Shown: piece after piece, positions 25,797 to 33,387 of the stretch
Position numbering within the stretch: position 1 is the first letter of the stretch
Layout: every line of letters begins with the position of its first letter
From: Ancalomicrobiaceae bacterium S20
GTDB lineage: Bacteria; Pseudomonadota; Alphaproteobacteria; Rhizobiales; Ancalomicrobiaceae
Direction: 5' to 3'
Length of the DNA stretch: 64,000 nt
Assembly (NCBI GenBank): GCA_040269895.1
Contig: CP158568.1
Location: 992,001-1,056,000, forward strand
The notes under the pieces: generated by a model
What the model saw: the letters and a program-made list of their open reading frames with translations, nothing else
Told to the model about the DNA's origin: nothing
Database searches by the model: none
Position numbers and translations under genes: made by a program

Positions 25797-26453
25797 TCAG
25801 TCTGCCACCAACGCCGCCACATAGGTCTCCACCTCGGGCCAGCGGTTGGTCTTCAGCCTGGCCCCCGGCACGTCGGGCGCCAGCGCCAGGAAGCGCTCGT
25901 CGGCGACGAACTGGATCGCGTGCACCTCCGGGACGGCGGCGAGCACGGATTTCAGGTTGGTCGGGCTGTCGTCGATGAAGACGATCGGCCCGGTCGCGCG
26001 GGCCGCGAGGCGGGCGAGGGCCGGGCCCTTGGGACCATCGTTGGTGACGACCGGAAAGCCGAGGCCGTGGGCGGCGAGGTTTTCCATCCGGCGATCGCGG
26101 TGGTGGTGCGGCACGTTGGTCAGCAGCACGACGTCGGCGCGCCCGGCGAGGTTCGCGAGCGCCGCGCCGGCGCCCTCGACGGCGTCCTGGCGGCCGACCT
26201 CGTCGTCGAAGAAGTCGATCAGCAGCTGCGCGACGTCGTCCTTGGGGATCGCGTCGGCGCTGCCCTTGCGCTTGATGTTGCCGGTCAGCCCGTAGGAGAC
26301 CGCGTGCAGCCAGAGGCTGCGGCGGTCGAGCCAGGCCTCGAGGGGCTTCAGGAAATGCAGCACCACTTCGTCGACGTCGCAGACGACGAGCGGGCGGTCG
26401 CCGAGGCTGAGCGCATCGAGGCCGGCGACGGTCGCGCTGTGGAGAGCGGTCAT
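25797..26453 (-). CDS. HAD family hydrolase
   Basis: A 218-residue HAD-superfamily protein. Motif I is LVVCDVDEVVLHF, with the nucleophile Asp and the DxD pattern; motif II is VVLLTNVPHHH; a Lys in NDGPKGPALARL could be motif III; and motif IV is IVFIDDSPTNL. These complete the phosphatase active site. The substrate is unknown. Its start overlaps the stop of the DUF3572 gene by 4 bp, so the two form an operon and may be functionally linked. Confidence 0.85.
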   Translation of the reverse strand: MTALHSATVAGLDALSLGDRPLVVCDVDEVVLHFLKPLEAWLDRRSLWLHAVSYGLTGNIKRKGSADAIPKDDVAQLLIDFFDDEVGRQDAVEGAGAALANLAGRADVVLLTNVPHHHRDRRMENLAAHGLGFPVVTNDGPKGPALARLAARATGPIVFIDDSPTNLKSVLAAVPEVHAIQFVADERFLALAPDVPGARLKTNRWPEVETYVAALVAD

Positions 26454-26746
26454 TCTTCGCCCGATGACTTCGACAGGATGTTGCGGGCGACCGCAATCAG
26501 GGTAGGACGGATGCGGACGCGCTCGGAGAACACGAGCAGGAGGCTTTCGTCGCCCATGACATATTCGAGCACGCCGGTCAGGAAACCCGGTTCGCGGGCG
26601 GCCAGCCGGAGGTTCTCCGGGCCGAGGCCGGTCTCGGCCAGGAAACGGCCGATCACTTCCGGGTCCTCGGCGAGAAAGGCCAGCGCCTGGATCGCCAGCG
26701 CCTCGGCATGCTCGACGGGCATCTGGCCGGAGCGGTCGCGAATCAT
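26450..26746 (-). CDS. DUF3572 family protein
   Basis: A 98-residue helical protein of the alphaproteobacterial DUF3572 family, recognised by EHAEALAIQALAFLAEDPEV, RFLAETGLGPENLRLAA and PGFLTGVLEYVMGDESLLLV. No function is established. It is translationally coupled (ATGA-type 4-bp overlap) to the HAD hydrolase gene and is divergent from divK. Confidence 0.88.
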   Translation of the reverse strand: MIRDRSGQMPVEHAEALAIQALAFLAEDPEVIGRFLAETGLGPENLRLAAREPGFLTGVLEYVMGDESLLLVFSERVRIRPTLIAVARNILSKSSGEE

Positions 26747-27136
26747 GGGGTTTGCCTTTCTCTAAGGAATCGCGGCTAGCTTCCGAACGGCGCGAAGGCT
26801 ACCAAAACCGAGCGTTTTCGCGGTAGCTCGGCCGGAGCCGGAACTGCCGCCCGCGCCGTTGACCGTGGTTGCGAACGGGCAACCATCGGGCGGACATCAT
26901 ACTGCGGGCAATCGGTTCCGACGAGACGGTGCCGATGCCCGGCTGCCACCGATCCGCGCGACCTCTGCGTTTGCGACCGGATCCGGACCGGTGTGTCCGG
27001 GCCGGCCGGAGCGCTCCAGCTACGGGCCGGGGTTTTCGGGGAATTTGAACAAGGGGATGCGCGGATCGGTCTGCGGCCCCATATAACAGGCGCTTCGGAC
27101 CGGTCTCCGGTCGCCGCAGCCTTGAAGGAGACGCGG
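26747..27136. other. 390-bp divergent intergenic region upstream of divK
   Basis: No credible gene. TATAAC (27082-27087) lies 50 bp before the divK ATG and is the best -10 candidate, but no -35 at normal spacing was found. The TTAA-N7-TTAA CtrA box known from Caulobacter divK was looked for and not seen. Confidence 0.4.
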
Positions 27137-27508
27137 ATGGCGAAGACGGTGCTGATCGTGGAGGACAACGAGCTCAACATGAAGCTCTTCCACGACCTCC
27201 TCGAGGCGCATGGCTACGGTACGCTCCAGACCCGCAACGGCATGGAGGCGATGGATATCGCCCGCGCGCATCGGCCCGACCTGATCCTCATGGACATCCA
27301 GCTGCCCGAGGTCTCGGGGCTCGAAGTCACCAAGTGGCTGAAGGAGGACGACGATCTCAGGTCGATCCCGGTGATCGCGGTCACCGCCTTCGCCATGAAG
27401 GGCGACGAGGAGCGCATCCGGCAGGGCGGCTGCGAGGCCTACATCTCCAAGCCGATCTCGGTCGCCAAGTTTTTGGAAACCGTTCGCTCGTATCTTGGGG
27501 ATGCCTGA
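27137..27508 (+). CDS. divK: single-domain response regulator DivK
   Basis: DivK is the essential alphaproteobacterial cell-cycle regulator phosphorylated by DivJ/PleC. This 123-residue receiver domain has [20 protein letters not shown] (acid pocket), the phospho-acceptor Asp at residue 53 in [16 protein letters not shown], Thr in [16 protein letters not shown], and Lys in [16 protein letters not shown]. The length and the [17 protein letters not shown] segment are diagnostic of DivK. GAAGGAG precedes the start. pleD follows 120 bp downstream on the same strand, as in Caulobacter. Confidence 0.95.
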   Translation: MAKTVLIVEDNELNMKLFHDLLEAHGYGTLQTRNGMEAMDIARAHRPDLILMDIQLPEVSGLEVTKWLKEDDDLRSIPVIAVTAFAMKGDEERIRQGGCEAYISKPISVAKFLETVRSYLGDA

Positions 27509-27628
27509 GCGGTATTCCGGCTGATCGACGGGAACGATCCGACGCTCCGGTCAAGACGAGCCCGGGCGGCGGTTGGCGCCGGCCGATCCGCGACGTGCGG
27601 ACGCCATCCCTTTTTCAGGAGTGCTTCG

Positions 27629-29002
27629 ATGACCGCCCGCGTGCTCGTGGTCGACGATATCCCGGCCAACGTGAAGCTGCTCGAATCGCGGCTCACCGCC
27701 GAGTATTTCGAGGTCCTGACCGCGACCTCCGGGCCGGAGGCGCTGGCGATTTGCGAGCGCGACCTGCCGGACATCGTGCTGCTCGACGTCATGATGCCGG
27801 GCATGGACGGTTTCGAAGTCGCGCGCCGGATGAAGTCCAATCCGCGGCTGACCCATATTCCGATCATCATGGTCACGGCGCTCGACCAGATCGCCGACCG
27901 TGTGAAAGGGCTCGAGGCCGGCGCCGACGACTTCCTGACCAAGCCGGTCTCGGACGTCGCGCTGGTGGCGCGCGTGCGCAGTCTCGTGCGGCTCAAGATG
28001 CTGACCGACGAACTGCGTCTGAGATCGCAGACCGGCCGCGAGATCGGCATAGACGAGCCGTTCGACCTCGGCGCGCTCGAAGGCACCCAGAAGGGCAAGC
28101 TCCTGCTCGTCGACGACCGGCGGTCGTCGGCGGAGCGGATGAAGAGCGTGCTCGGCGTCGTCCACGATGTCTCGATCGAGCCGGACGCCCAGCAGGCGCT
28201 GTTCCTGGCGGCCGAGAAGGACTGGGATCTGATCGTGGTCAGCCTCGGTCTCGCCGACTACGACGGCCTGCGGCTGGTGGCGCAGCTGCGCTCGCTCGAA
28301 CGCACGCGCGCGCTGCCGATCCTGCTGCTCGCCGAGGCCGAGGACACCGCGCGGCTCATGCGCGGTCTCGACATGGGCGCGAACGACTATCTGGTTCGTC
28401 CGGTCGACCGGCAGGAGATGCTGGCGCGGGTCAAGACCCAGATCCGGCGCAAGCGCTACACCGATCACTTACGCGACAACGTCCAGCAGTCGATCGAAAT
28501 GGCCGTCACCGACCCGCTGACCGGCCTCAACAATCGTCGCTACATGGGCATTCACCTGCATGCGCTGGTCGACCAGGCGCACCAGCGATCGAAGCCGCTG
28601 TCGGCGCTGATCGTCGATATCGATTTCTTCAAGTCGATCAACGACACCTGGGGCCACGACGCCGGCGACGAGGTGCTGCGCGAGTTCTCCGAGCGGCTGC
28701 GCGCCAGCGTGCGCGGCATCGATCTCGTCTGCCGCTACGGCGGCGAGGAATTCGTCGTGGTGATGCCCGACACCGACATGGCGCTCGCCTACATGGTCGC
28801 CGAGCGGCTGCGCAAGGGCGTGGCCGACAAGCCCTTCACCATCGCGCGCGGCACCAACGAGATCGAAGTCACGATCTCGGTCGGGCTCGGCACGCTGGAG
28901 GCGGCGACCGACACCGGCGACGACATCCTGAAGCGCGCCGATCTGGCGCTCTATCGGGCCAAGCGCTCGGGCCGCAACCGGGTCGTGTCCGAAGCCGCCT
29001 GA
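27629..29002 (+). CDS. pleD: response regulator / diguanylate cyclase PleD
   Basis: PleD synthesises c-di-GMP from two GTP when phosphorylated and directs polar development. The 457-residue protein has a first receiver domain with Asp53 in IVLLDVMMPGMDGFEVARRM, a second degenerate receiver (about 150-280; GANDYLVRPVDRQEMLARV), and a GGDEF domain from about residue 290 (DPLTGLNNRRYMGIHLHALV). The catalytic motif is GGEEF in RYGGEEFVVVMPDTD. The inhibitory I-site RxxD (RGID) stands five residues before it, so product inhibition is expected. Same strand as divK and probably co-transcribed. Confidence 0.96.
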   Translation: MTARVLVVDDIPANVKLLESRLTAEYFEVLTATSGPEALAICERDLPDIVLLDVMMPGMDGFEVARRMKSNPRLTHIPIIMVTALDQIADRVKGLEAGADDFLTKPVSDVALVARVRSLVRLKMLTDELRLRSQTGREIGIDEPFDLGALEGTQKGKLLLVDDRRSSAERMKSVLGVVHDVSIEPDAQQALFLAAEKDWDLIVVSLGLADYDGLRLVAQLRSLERTRALPILLLAEAEDTARLMRGLDMGANDYLVRPVDRQEMLARVKTQIRRKRYTDHLRDNVQQSIEMAVTDPLTGLNNRRYMGIHLHALVDQAHQRSKPLSALIVDIDFFKSINDTWGHDAGDEVLREFSERLRASVRGIDLVCRYGGEEFVVVMPDTDMALAYMVAERLRKGVADKPFTIARGTNEIEVTISVGLGTLEAATDTGDDILKRADLALYRAKRSGRNRVVSEAA

Positions 29003-29248
29003 GGGCAGAACGCGCGGCTCGACCGTCGGGAGATGCGCGGGCAGGGGGGGCGGCCCGCGACAGCGGCGCCGCGCCGTTAGGCTTAACGATTTACGAACAA
29101 TCGGCTTTCCCGTGCAGCGCATGCGGGTTCCGATTGCATTCGGCCGGTCGTTCCGTAGGGTTTGCTCGAAGGCCGGGCGCGGGGGTTCCCGATCCGGCTC
29201 AAGGCAAACTCGTCCCGGATCCGCCGCAACTGTCCGGGTCGAGTGGTG

Positions 29249-29301
29249 CCGGCCGGGAGGGGGTCTGAGTGGCCTCCTCGTTGCGACCCTCTCCCGGCCG
29301 G
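29249..29301. repeat. 15-bp inverted repeat in the hupU upstream region
   Basis: CCGGCCGGGAGGGGG (29249-29263) and CCCTCTCCCGGCCGG (29287-29301) are complementary at 14 of 15 positions across a 23-nt loop. It lies 143 bp before hupU in a 441-bp gap that otherwise holds nothing recognisable. No T tract follows, so it is not a standard terminator; it may be a leader or operator structure. Confidence 0.6.
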
Positions 29302-29443
29302 TCCCGTGCTCGCGCCATACCGACGTCGGTCGCGGCGAGTGGCGGATGATGCGGCGGCGAAAAATTTCCACTTCCCCACAGACGATGCCCGGCTAATCTC
29401 GCGGTGGCCGCCGGTCGATCCGGCCGGCCGCGCGGAGATCGTC

Positions 29444-30460
29444 ATGTCATCGACCGGTTCCACCCGACCTGCCACCATGCTCTGGCTGCAAGCCGGCGGC
29501 TGCGGCGGCTGCACCATGGCGGTGCTGGAGCAGGGCGCGCACGGCTGGTTCGAGGATCTGGCCGAGAGCGGCATCGAACTCCTCTGGCATCCTTCGCTGA
29601 GCCTCGACACCGGTGCGCCGGTGCGCGAGCTCTTGACCGCAATCGAAGCCGGCGAGCGGCCGCTCGACATTCTGGTGCTCGAAGGCGCGATCCTGCGCGG
29701 GCCGAACGGCACCGGCCGGTTCAATCGCCTGTCCGGCACCGATCGCAGCATGCTCGACTGGATCAAGGGGCTCGCGCCGCAGGCCGGGGTGGTCGTGGCG
29801 GTCGGCAGCTGCGCGGCCTATGGCGGTGTATCGGCCGGTTTGCCCGATCCGACAGATGCTTGCGGGCTGCAGTTCAAGCAGGCGGAAGCCGGCGGCGTGC
29901 TCGGCGCGGGCTTCCGGTCGCGCGCGGGGCTGCCGGTGATCAATGTGGCGGGCTGCGCACCGCATCCGGGCTGGATCGCCGAGACGCTGGCGGCGGTCGC
30001 GGGCCAGATGATCAGCGCCGATGATCTCGACGGCTTCGGCCGGCCGCGCTTCTACGCCGACCATCTCGCCCATCACGGCTGCAGCCGCAACGAGTTCTAC
30101 GAGTTCAAGGCGAGCGCCGAGAGCCCGGCCGATCGCGGCTGCCTGATGGAACATCTCGGCTGCAAGGCGACCCAGGCGGTCGGCGACTGCAATCAGCGGG
30201 TCTGGAACGGTGCCGGATCCTGCACGCACGCGGGCTATGCCTGCGTCGCCTGCACGGCGCCGGGCTTCGAGAACGCGCGCGACTATCTGGTCACGCCGAA
30301 GCTCGCCGGCATCCCGGTCGGCCTGCCGCTCGACATGCCGAAAGCGTGGTTCGTCGCGCTCGCGGCCTTGTCGAAGTCCGCGACGCCGAAGCGGGTTGCG
30401 GTCAATGCCCGCAGCGACCGGGTGGTCGTTCCGCCGCGCCGGACCGCGGGGCCGAAATGA
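29444..30460 (+). CDS. hupU: H2-sensing (regulatory) [NiFe]-hydrogenase small subunit HupU/HoxB
   Basis: Iron-sulfur subunit of the soluble H2 sensor. At 338 residues it lacks both a Tat signal and a C-terminal membrane anchor, which separates it from HupS. Proximal-cluster ligands are in LQAGGCGGCTMAVLEQG, VAVGSCAAYGG and INVAGCAPHPG. The medial and distal cluster residues lie in HHGCSRNEFYEFKA, DRGCLMEHLGCKATQAVGDC and HAGYACVACTAPGFE. Standard Gly residues occur where HupS has extra cysteines. ATG 29444 has GGAG 8 bp upstream. The stop overlaps the hupV start (ATGA). HupUV is expected to signal H2 to HupT. Confidence 0.94.
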   Translation: MSSTGSTRPATMLWLQAGGCGGCTMAVLEQGAHGWFEDLAESGIELLWHPSLSLDTGAPVRELLTAIEAGERPLDILVLEGAILRGPNGTGRFNRLSGTDRSMLDWIKGLAPQAGVVVAVGSCAAYGGVSAGLPDPTDACGLQFKQAEAGGVLGAGFRSRAGLPVINVAGCAPHPGWIAETLAAVAGQMISADDLDGFGRPRFYADHLAHHGCSRNEFYEFKASAESPADRGCLMEHLGCKATQAVGDCNQRVWNGAGSCTHAGYACVACTAPGFENARDYLVTPKLAGIPVGLPLDMPKAWFVALAALSKSATPKRVAVNARSDRVVVPPRRTAGPK

Positions 30461-31932
30461 GCATGGCGGAGACGGGTCAGGGCATTCGGCGCCTCGTGGT
30501 CGGGCCGTTCAACCGGGTCGAGGGCGATCTGGAAGTGACGCTCGACGTTGCCGACGGGGTTGTGCGGTCGGCGCGGGTGACGACGCCGCTCTATCGCGGC
30601 TTCGAGGAGATGCTGGTCGGCCGGCCGGCCATGGACGCGCTGGTGATCGCGCCGCGCATCTGCGGCATCTGCTCGGTGTCGCAGTCGATGGCGGCAATGA
30701 CGGCGCTCCGGGCGCTGTCGGGCGTGCTGCCGGCGCCGAATGGCGTGATCGCGGCGAACATCGCGCATGCGGCGGAGAACATCGCCGATCATCTCATCCA
30801 TTTCGCCGTGTTCTTCATGCCGGATTTCACGCGCCCGTCCTATGCCGGCCGGCCGTGGTACGGCGCGGCGGTCGAGCGCTTCGCCGCCGTGAAGGGTTCG
30901 ATCGCCGGGGACGTGCTCCCGGCGCGGGCGCGGCTCCTGACCATCCTCGGCGAGGTTGCCGGCAAGTGGCCGCACAGCCTCGCCTTCCAGCCGGGCGGCA
31001 CGACGCGTGCGCTCGATCTCGGGGCGCGGACCCGGCTGCTCGGCGTCGTGCGCGAATTCCGCAGCTTCTTCGAACGCGTCGTGCTCGGCATCGGCGTCGA
31101 GGACTTTCTCGCGATCGAGACCGCGGATGCGCTCGCCGCCTACGCCGAGGAGCGGAGCGCCGATCTGCCGGCGTTCCTGCGCATCGCGGCCGATCTCGGG
31201 CTCGACCGGCTCGGGCCCGGGCCGGGGCCGCTGATGAGCTTCGGCGCCTATCACGGCATCGACGGCACGCTGTTCCAGCCCGGCGTCTACAGCGCCGCGG
31301 AGGGCGCCCGGCCGCTCGATCCGGACGCGATCGCCGAGGACGTCTCGCACAGTTTCATGCGCGCCAATCCGTCCCTGCATCCGGCGGCGGGTGAGACCGT
31401 GCCGGATGTCGACCGGCCGGAGAGCTACACTTTCGCCAAGGCGCCGCGGCTCGGCGGGCGGCCGGTCGAGGTCGGCGCGCTGGCGCGGCAGGCGGTCGAC
31501 GGCCAGCCGCTCGTGCGGGCCCTGATCGCGCGCGACGGCGCTTCGGGCGTGACCGCGCGCATCGTCGCGCGCATGGTCGAGACGGCGCGGCTCGTGCTGG
31601 CGCTGGAGACCTGGGTGCGTGCGCTCGACCCGAAAGGCCCCTATGCGGCGCCGGACACGCCGCGCTTCACCGAGGGCCGCGCGGAGGGCCTGGTCGAGGC
31701 GGCGCGCGGCGCGCTCGGGCACTGGATCGCGGTGCGCGGCGGCCGGATCAGCCACTATCAGATCGTCGCGCCGACGACCTGGAACTTCTCTCCGCGCGAT
31801 GCGGACGGTGTTCCGGGGCCGCTCGAAACCGCGCTTGCCGGCACCGAGGTCGGCGCGCTCGGGGCCGAGGCGCCGGCGGTCCAGCATGTCGTGCGCTCGT
31901 TCGATCCCTGCATGGTCTGCACCGCCCATTGA
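30457..31932 (+). CDS. hupV: H2-sensing (regulatory) [NiFe]-hydrogenase large subunit HupV/HoxC
   Basis: NiFe-active-site subunit of the sensor, 491 residues. The first CxxC is C69/C72 in APRICGICSVSQSMAA and the second is in RSFDPCMVCTAH. The protein ends exactly at that final His, so there is no C-terminal peptide for an endopeptidase to remove; this is characteristic of regulatory hydrogenases and contrasts with HupL. The N-terminal NRVEGDLEV carries the Glu of the conserved RxEGH-like motif. It is translationally coupled to hupU. The uptake-hydrogenase promoter follows in the next 256 bp. Confidence 0.95.
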   Translation: MSMAETGQGIRRLVVGPFNRVEGDLEVTLDVADGVVRSARVTTPLYRGFEEMLVGRPAMDALVIAPRICGICSVSQSMAAMTALRALSGVLPAPNGVIAANIAHAAENIADHLIHFAVFFMPDFTRPSYAGRPWYGAAVERFAAVKGSIAGDVLPARARLLTILGEVAGKWPHSLAFQPGGTTRALDLGARTRLLGVVREFRSFFERVVLGIGVEDFLAIETADALAAYAEERSADLPAFLRIAADLGLDRLGPGPGPLMSFGAYHGIDGTLFQPGVYSAAEGARPLDPDAIAEDVSHSFMRANPSLHPAAGETVPDVDRPESYTFAKAPRLGGRPVEVGALARQAVDGQPLVRALIARDGASGVTARIVARMVETARLVLALETWVRALDPKGPYAAPDTPRFTEGRAEGLVEAARGALGHWIAVRGGRISHYQIVAPTTWNFSPRDADGVPGPLETALAGTEVGALGAEAPAVQHVVRSFDPCMVCTAH

Positions 31933-32090
31933 GCGGGGGGCTCGGATCGGTCCCGTCCGACACCGGGTGGTCGGCTACTTTACAATGATTGGAAAGAAAG
32001 CTTCCGCACCGTGTCGGATCTTCGATCGGGGCGCGTGTGAGCATCCAATTTTAAGTGCATGTTAAATCGCGGTTTATGCGTTCCTCCCCG

Positions 32091-32110
32091 TGCCAGCGCC
32101 CACGCTGGCA
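32091..32110. repeat. 8-bp inverted repeat overlapping the hupS -24 element
   Basis: TGCCAGCG (32091-32098) and CGCTGGCA (32103-32110) are perfectly complementary around CCCA. The right arm includes the TGGCA of the sigma54 -24 box, so a protein bound here, or the cruciform itself, would affect polymerase access. Confidence 0.7.
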
Positions 32111-32121
32111 TGCTCCTTGCG
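32106..32121 (+). promoter_or_regulatory. sigma54 (-24/-12) promoter of hupSLC
   Basis: TGGCATGCTCCTTGCG fits the RpoN consensus TGGCAYRNNNNTTGC, with GG (32107-32108) and GC (32119-32120) exactly 10 bp apart. The start of transcription would be about 32132, giving a leader of some 57 nt to hupS. Upstream, 31970-32085 contains AT-richer DNA suitable for bending, but no TTG-N5-CAA HupR site or convincing IHF site was found. HupR encoded downstream has the sigma54-contacting GAFTGA motif. Confidence 0.75.
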
Positions 32122-32188
32122 GACAGGGTGGCAATCAGAACGCGGGCGAAACGCCCGTCGTCTCAGCCACGCCGGGGAGGAGGACCAG

Positions 32189-33265
32189 ATGGGCCTGGGC
32201 ACCGAGACTTTCTATGACGTCATCCGTCGTCAGGGCATCACGCGCCGCAGCTTCGTGAAATTCTGCAACCTGACCGCCGCGAGCCTCGGGCTCGGCCCGA
32301 TCGCCGCGACCGAGATGGCGCACGCGCTGGAGACCAAGCCGCGCACGCCGGTCATCTGGATGCACGGCCTCGAGTGCACCTGCTGCTCGGAGAGCTTCAT
32401 CCGCTCCGCGCATCCGCTCGTGAAGGACGTCGTCCTGTCGATGATTTCGCTCGACTACGACGACACGATCATGGCCGCCGCCGGTCATCAGGCCGAGGCG
32501 ATCCTCGAAGAGACGCGCAAGAAGTACAAGGGCCAGTACATCCTGGCCGTCGAGGGTAATCCGCCGCTCAACGAGGACGGCATGTTCTGCATCGACGGCG
32601 GCCGTCCGTTCGTCGAGAAGCTCAAGGAGATGGCCGAGGACTCCATGGCGGTGATCGCCTGGGGTGCCTGCGCCTCCTGGGGCTGCGTGCAGGCGGCCAA
32701 GCCGAACCCGACGCAGGCCACCCCGATCGACAAGGTCATCAAGAACAAGCCGATCATCAAGGTACCGGGCTGCCCGCCGATCGCCGAGGTGATGACCGGC
32801 GTCGTGACCTACATCACCACCTTCGGCCGTCTGCCGGAGCTCGACCGGCAGGGCCGGCCGAAGATGTTCTATTCGCAGCGCATCCACGACAAGTGCTACC
32901 GCCGGCCGCATTTCGATGCCGGCCAGTTCGTCGAGAGCTGGGACGACGAGGGCGCGCGCAAGGGCTACTGCCTCTACAAGATGGGCTGCAAGGGTCCGAC
33001 GACCTACAACGCCTGTTCGACCACGCGCTGGAACGACGGCGTGTCGTTCCCGATCCAGTCGGGCCACGGCTGCATCGGCTGCTCGGAAGAGGGCTTCTGG
33101 GACAAGGGCTCGTTCTACGACCGCCTGACCACGATCAACCAGTTCGGCGTCGAGGCGAACGCCGACAAGATCGGCGGCACGGTCGCCGGCGTGGTCGGCG
33201 CGGCAGTGGTCGCCCATGCGGCGGTGACCGCCGTCAAGCGCGTCACGACCAAGCGCGACGGCTGA
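32189..33265 (+). CDS. hupS: uptake [NiFe]-hydrogenase small subunit HupS, six-cysteine (O2-tolerant type)
   Basis: Electron-transfer subunit of the membrane-bound hydrogenase, 358 residues. The Tat signal contains ITRRSFVKF and is probably cleaved after A46. The proximal-cluster segments read [11 protein letters not shown] and [11 protein letters not shown], giving cysteines C63, C65, C66, C161, C166 and C195. With an offset of 46 these match mature Ralstonia HoxK C17, C19, C20, C115, C120 and C149, so both supernumerary cysteines of the O2-tolerant [4Fe-3S] cluster are present. Medial and distal ligands are in [27 protein letters not shown] and [11 protein letters not shown]. The C-terminal helix [20 protein letters not shown] anchors it to the membrane. 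RBS GGGGAGGAGG. Confidence 0.97.
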   Translation: MGLGTETFYDVIRRQGITRRSFVKFCNLTAASLGLGPIAATEMAHALETKPRTPVIWMHGLECTCCSESFIRSAHPLVKDVVLSMISLDYDDTIMAAAGHQAEAILEETRKKYKGQYILAVEGNPPLNEDGMFCIDGGRPFVEKLKEMAEDSMAVIAWGACASWGCVQAAKPNPTQATPIDKVIKNKPIIKVPGCPPIAEVMTGVVTYITTFGRLPELDRQGRPKMFYSQRIHDKCYRRPHFDAGQFVESWDDEGARKGYCLYKMGCKGPTTYNACSTTRWNDGVSFPIQSGHGCIGCSEEGFWDKGSFYDRLTTINQFGVEANADKIGGTVAGVVGAAVVAHAAVTAVKRVTTKRDG

Positions 33266-33299
33266 TCCGTCACTGCACTTTCCGCGAGCCGGCTTCGAA

Positions 33300-33341
33300 C
33301 CCGCGCCGCCGCTGAGCCTTCGCTCGGCCGGCGGGCGCGGG
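33300..33341 (+). repeat. GC-rich hairpin between hupS and hupL
   Basis: CCCGCGCC (33300-33307) pairs with GGCGCGGG (33334-33341), and the enclosed sequence contains further GCCG/CGGC and GAGC/GCTC pairing. It sits in the 122-bp hupS-hupL spacer. Such structures in hydrogenase operons may stabilise or separate translation of the messages; that role is inferred. Confidence 0.5.
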
Positions 33342-33387
33342 GGAGCCGGGCTTCCGTCACCGACTTTCAGGGACAGGGAACAGCGCC

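Noticed and set aside
27001-27136. CtrA-binding site (TTAA-N7-TTAA) upstream of divK
   Set aside because: The motif was looked for in the divergent gap and not found.
31933-32090. HupR site TTG-N5-CAA and a consensus IHF site upstream of hupS
   Set aside because: AT-rich stretches are present, but no sequence matches either consensus well enough to report.
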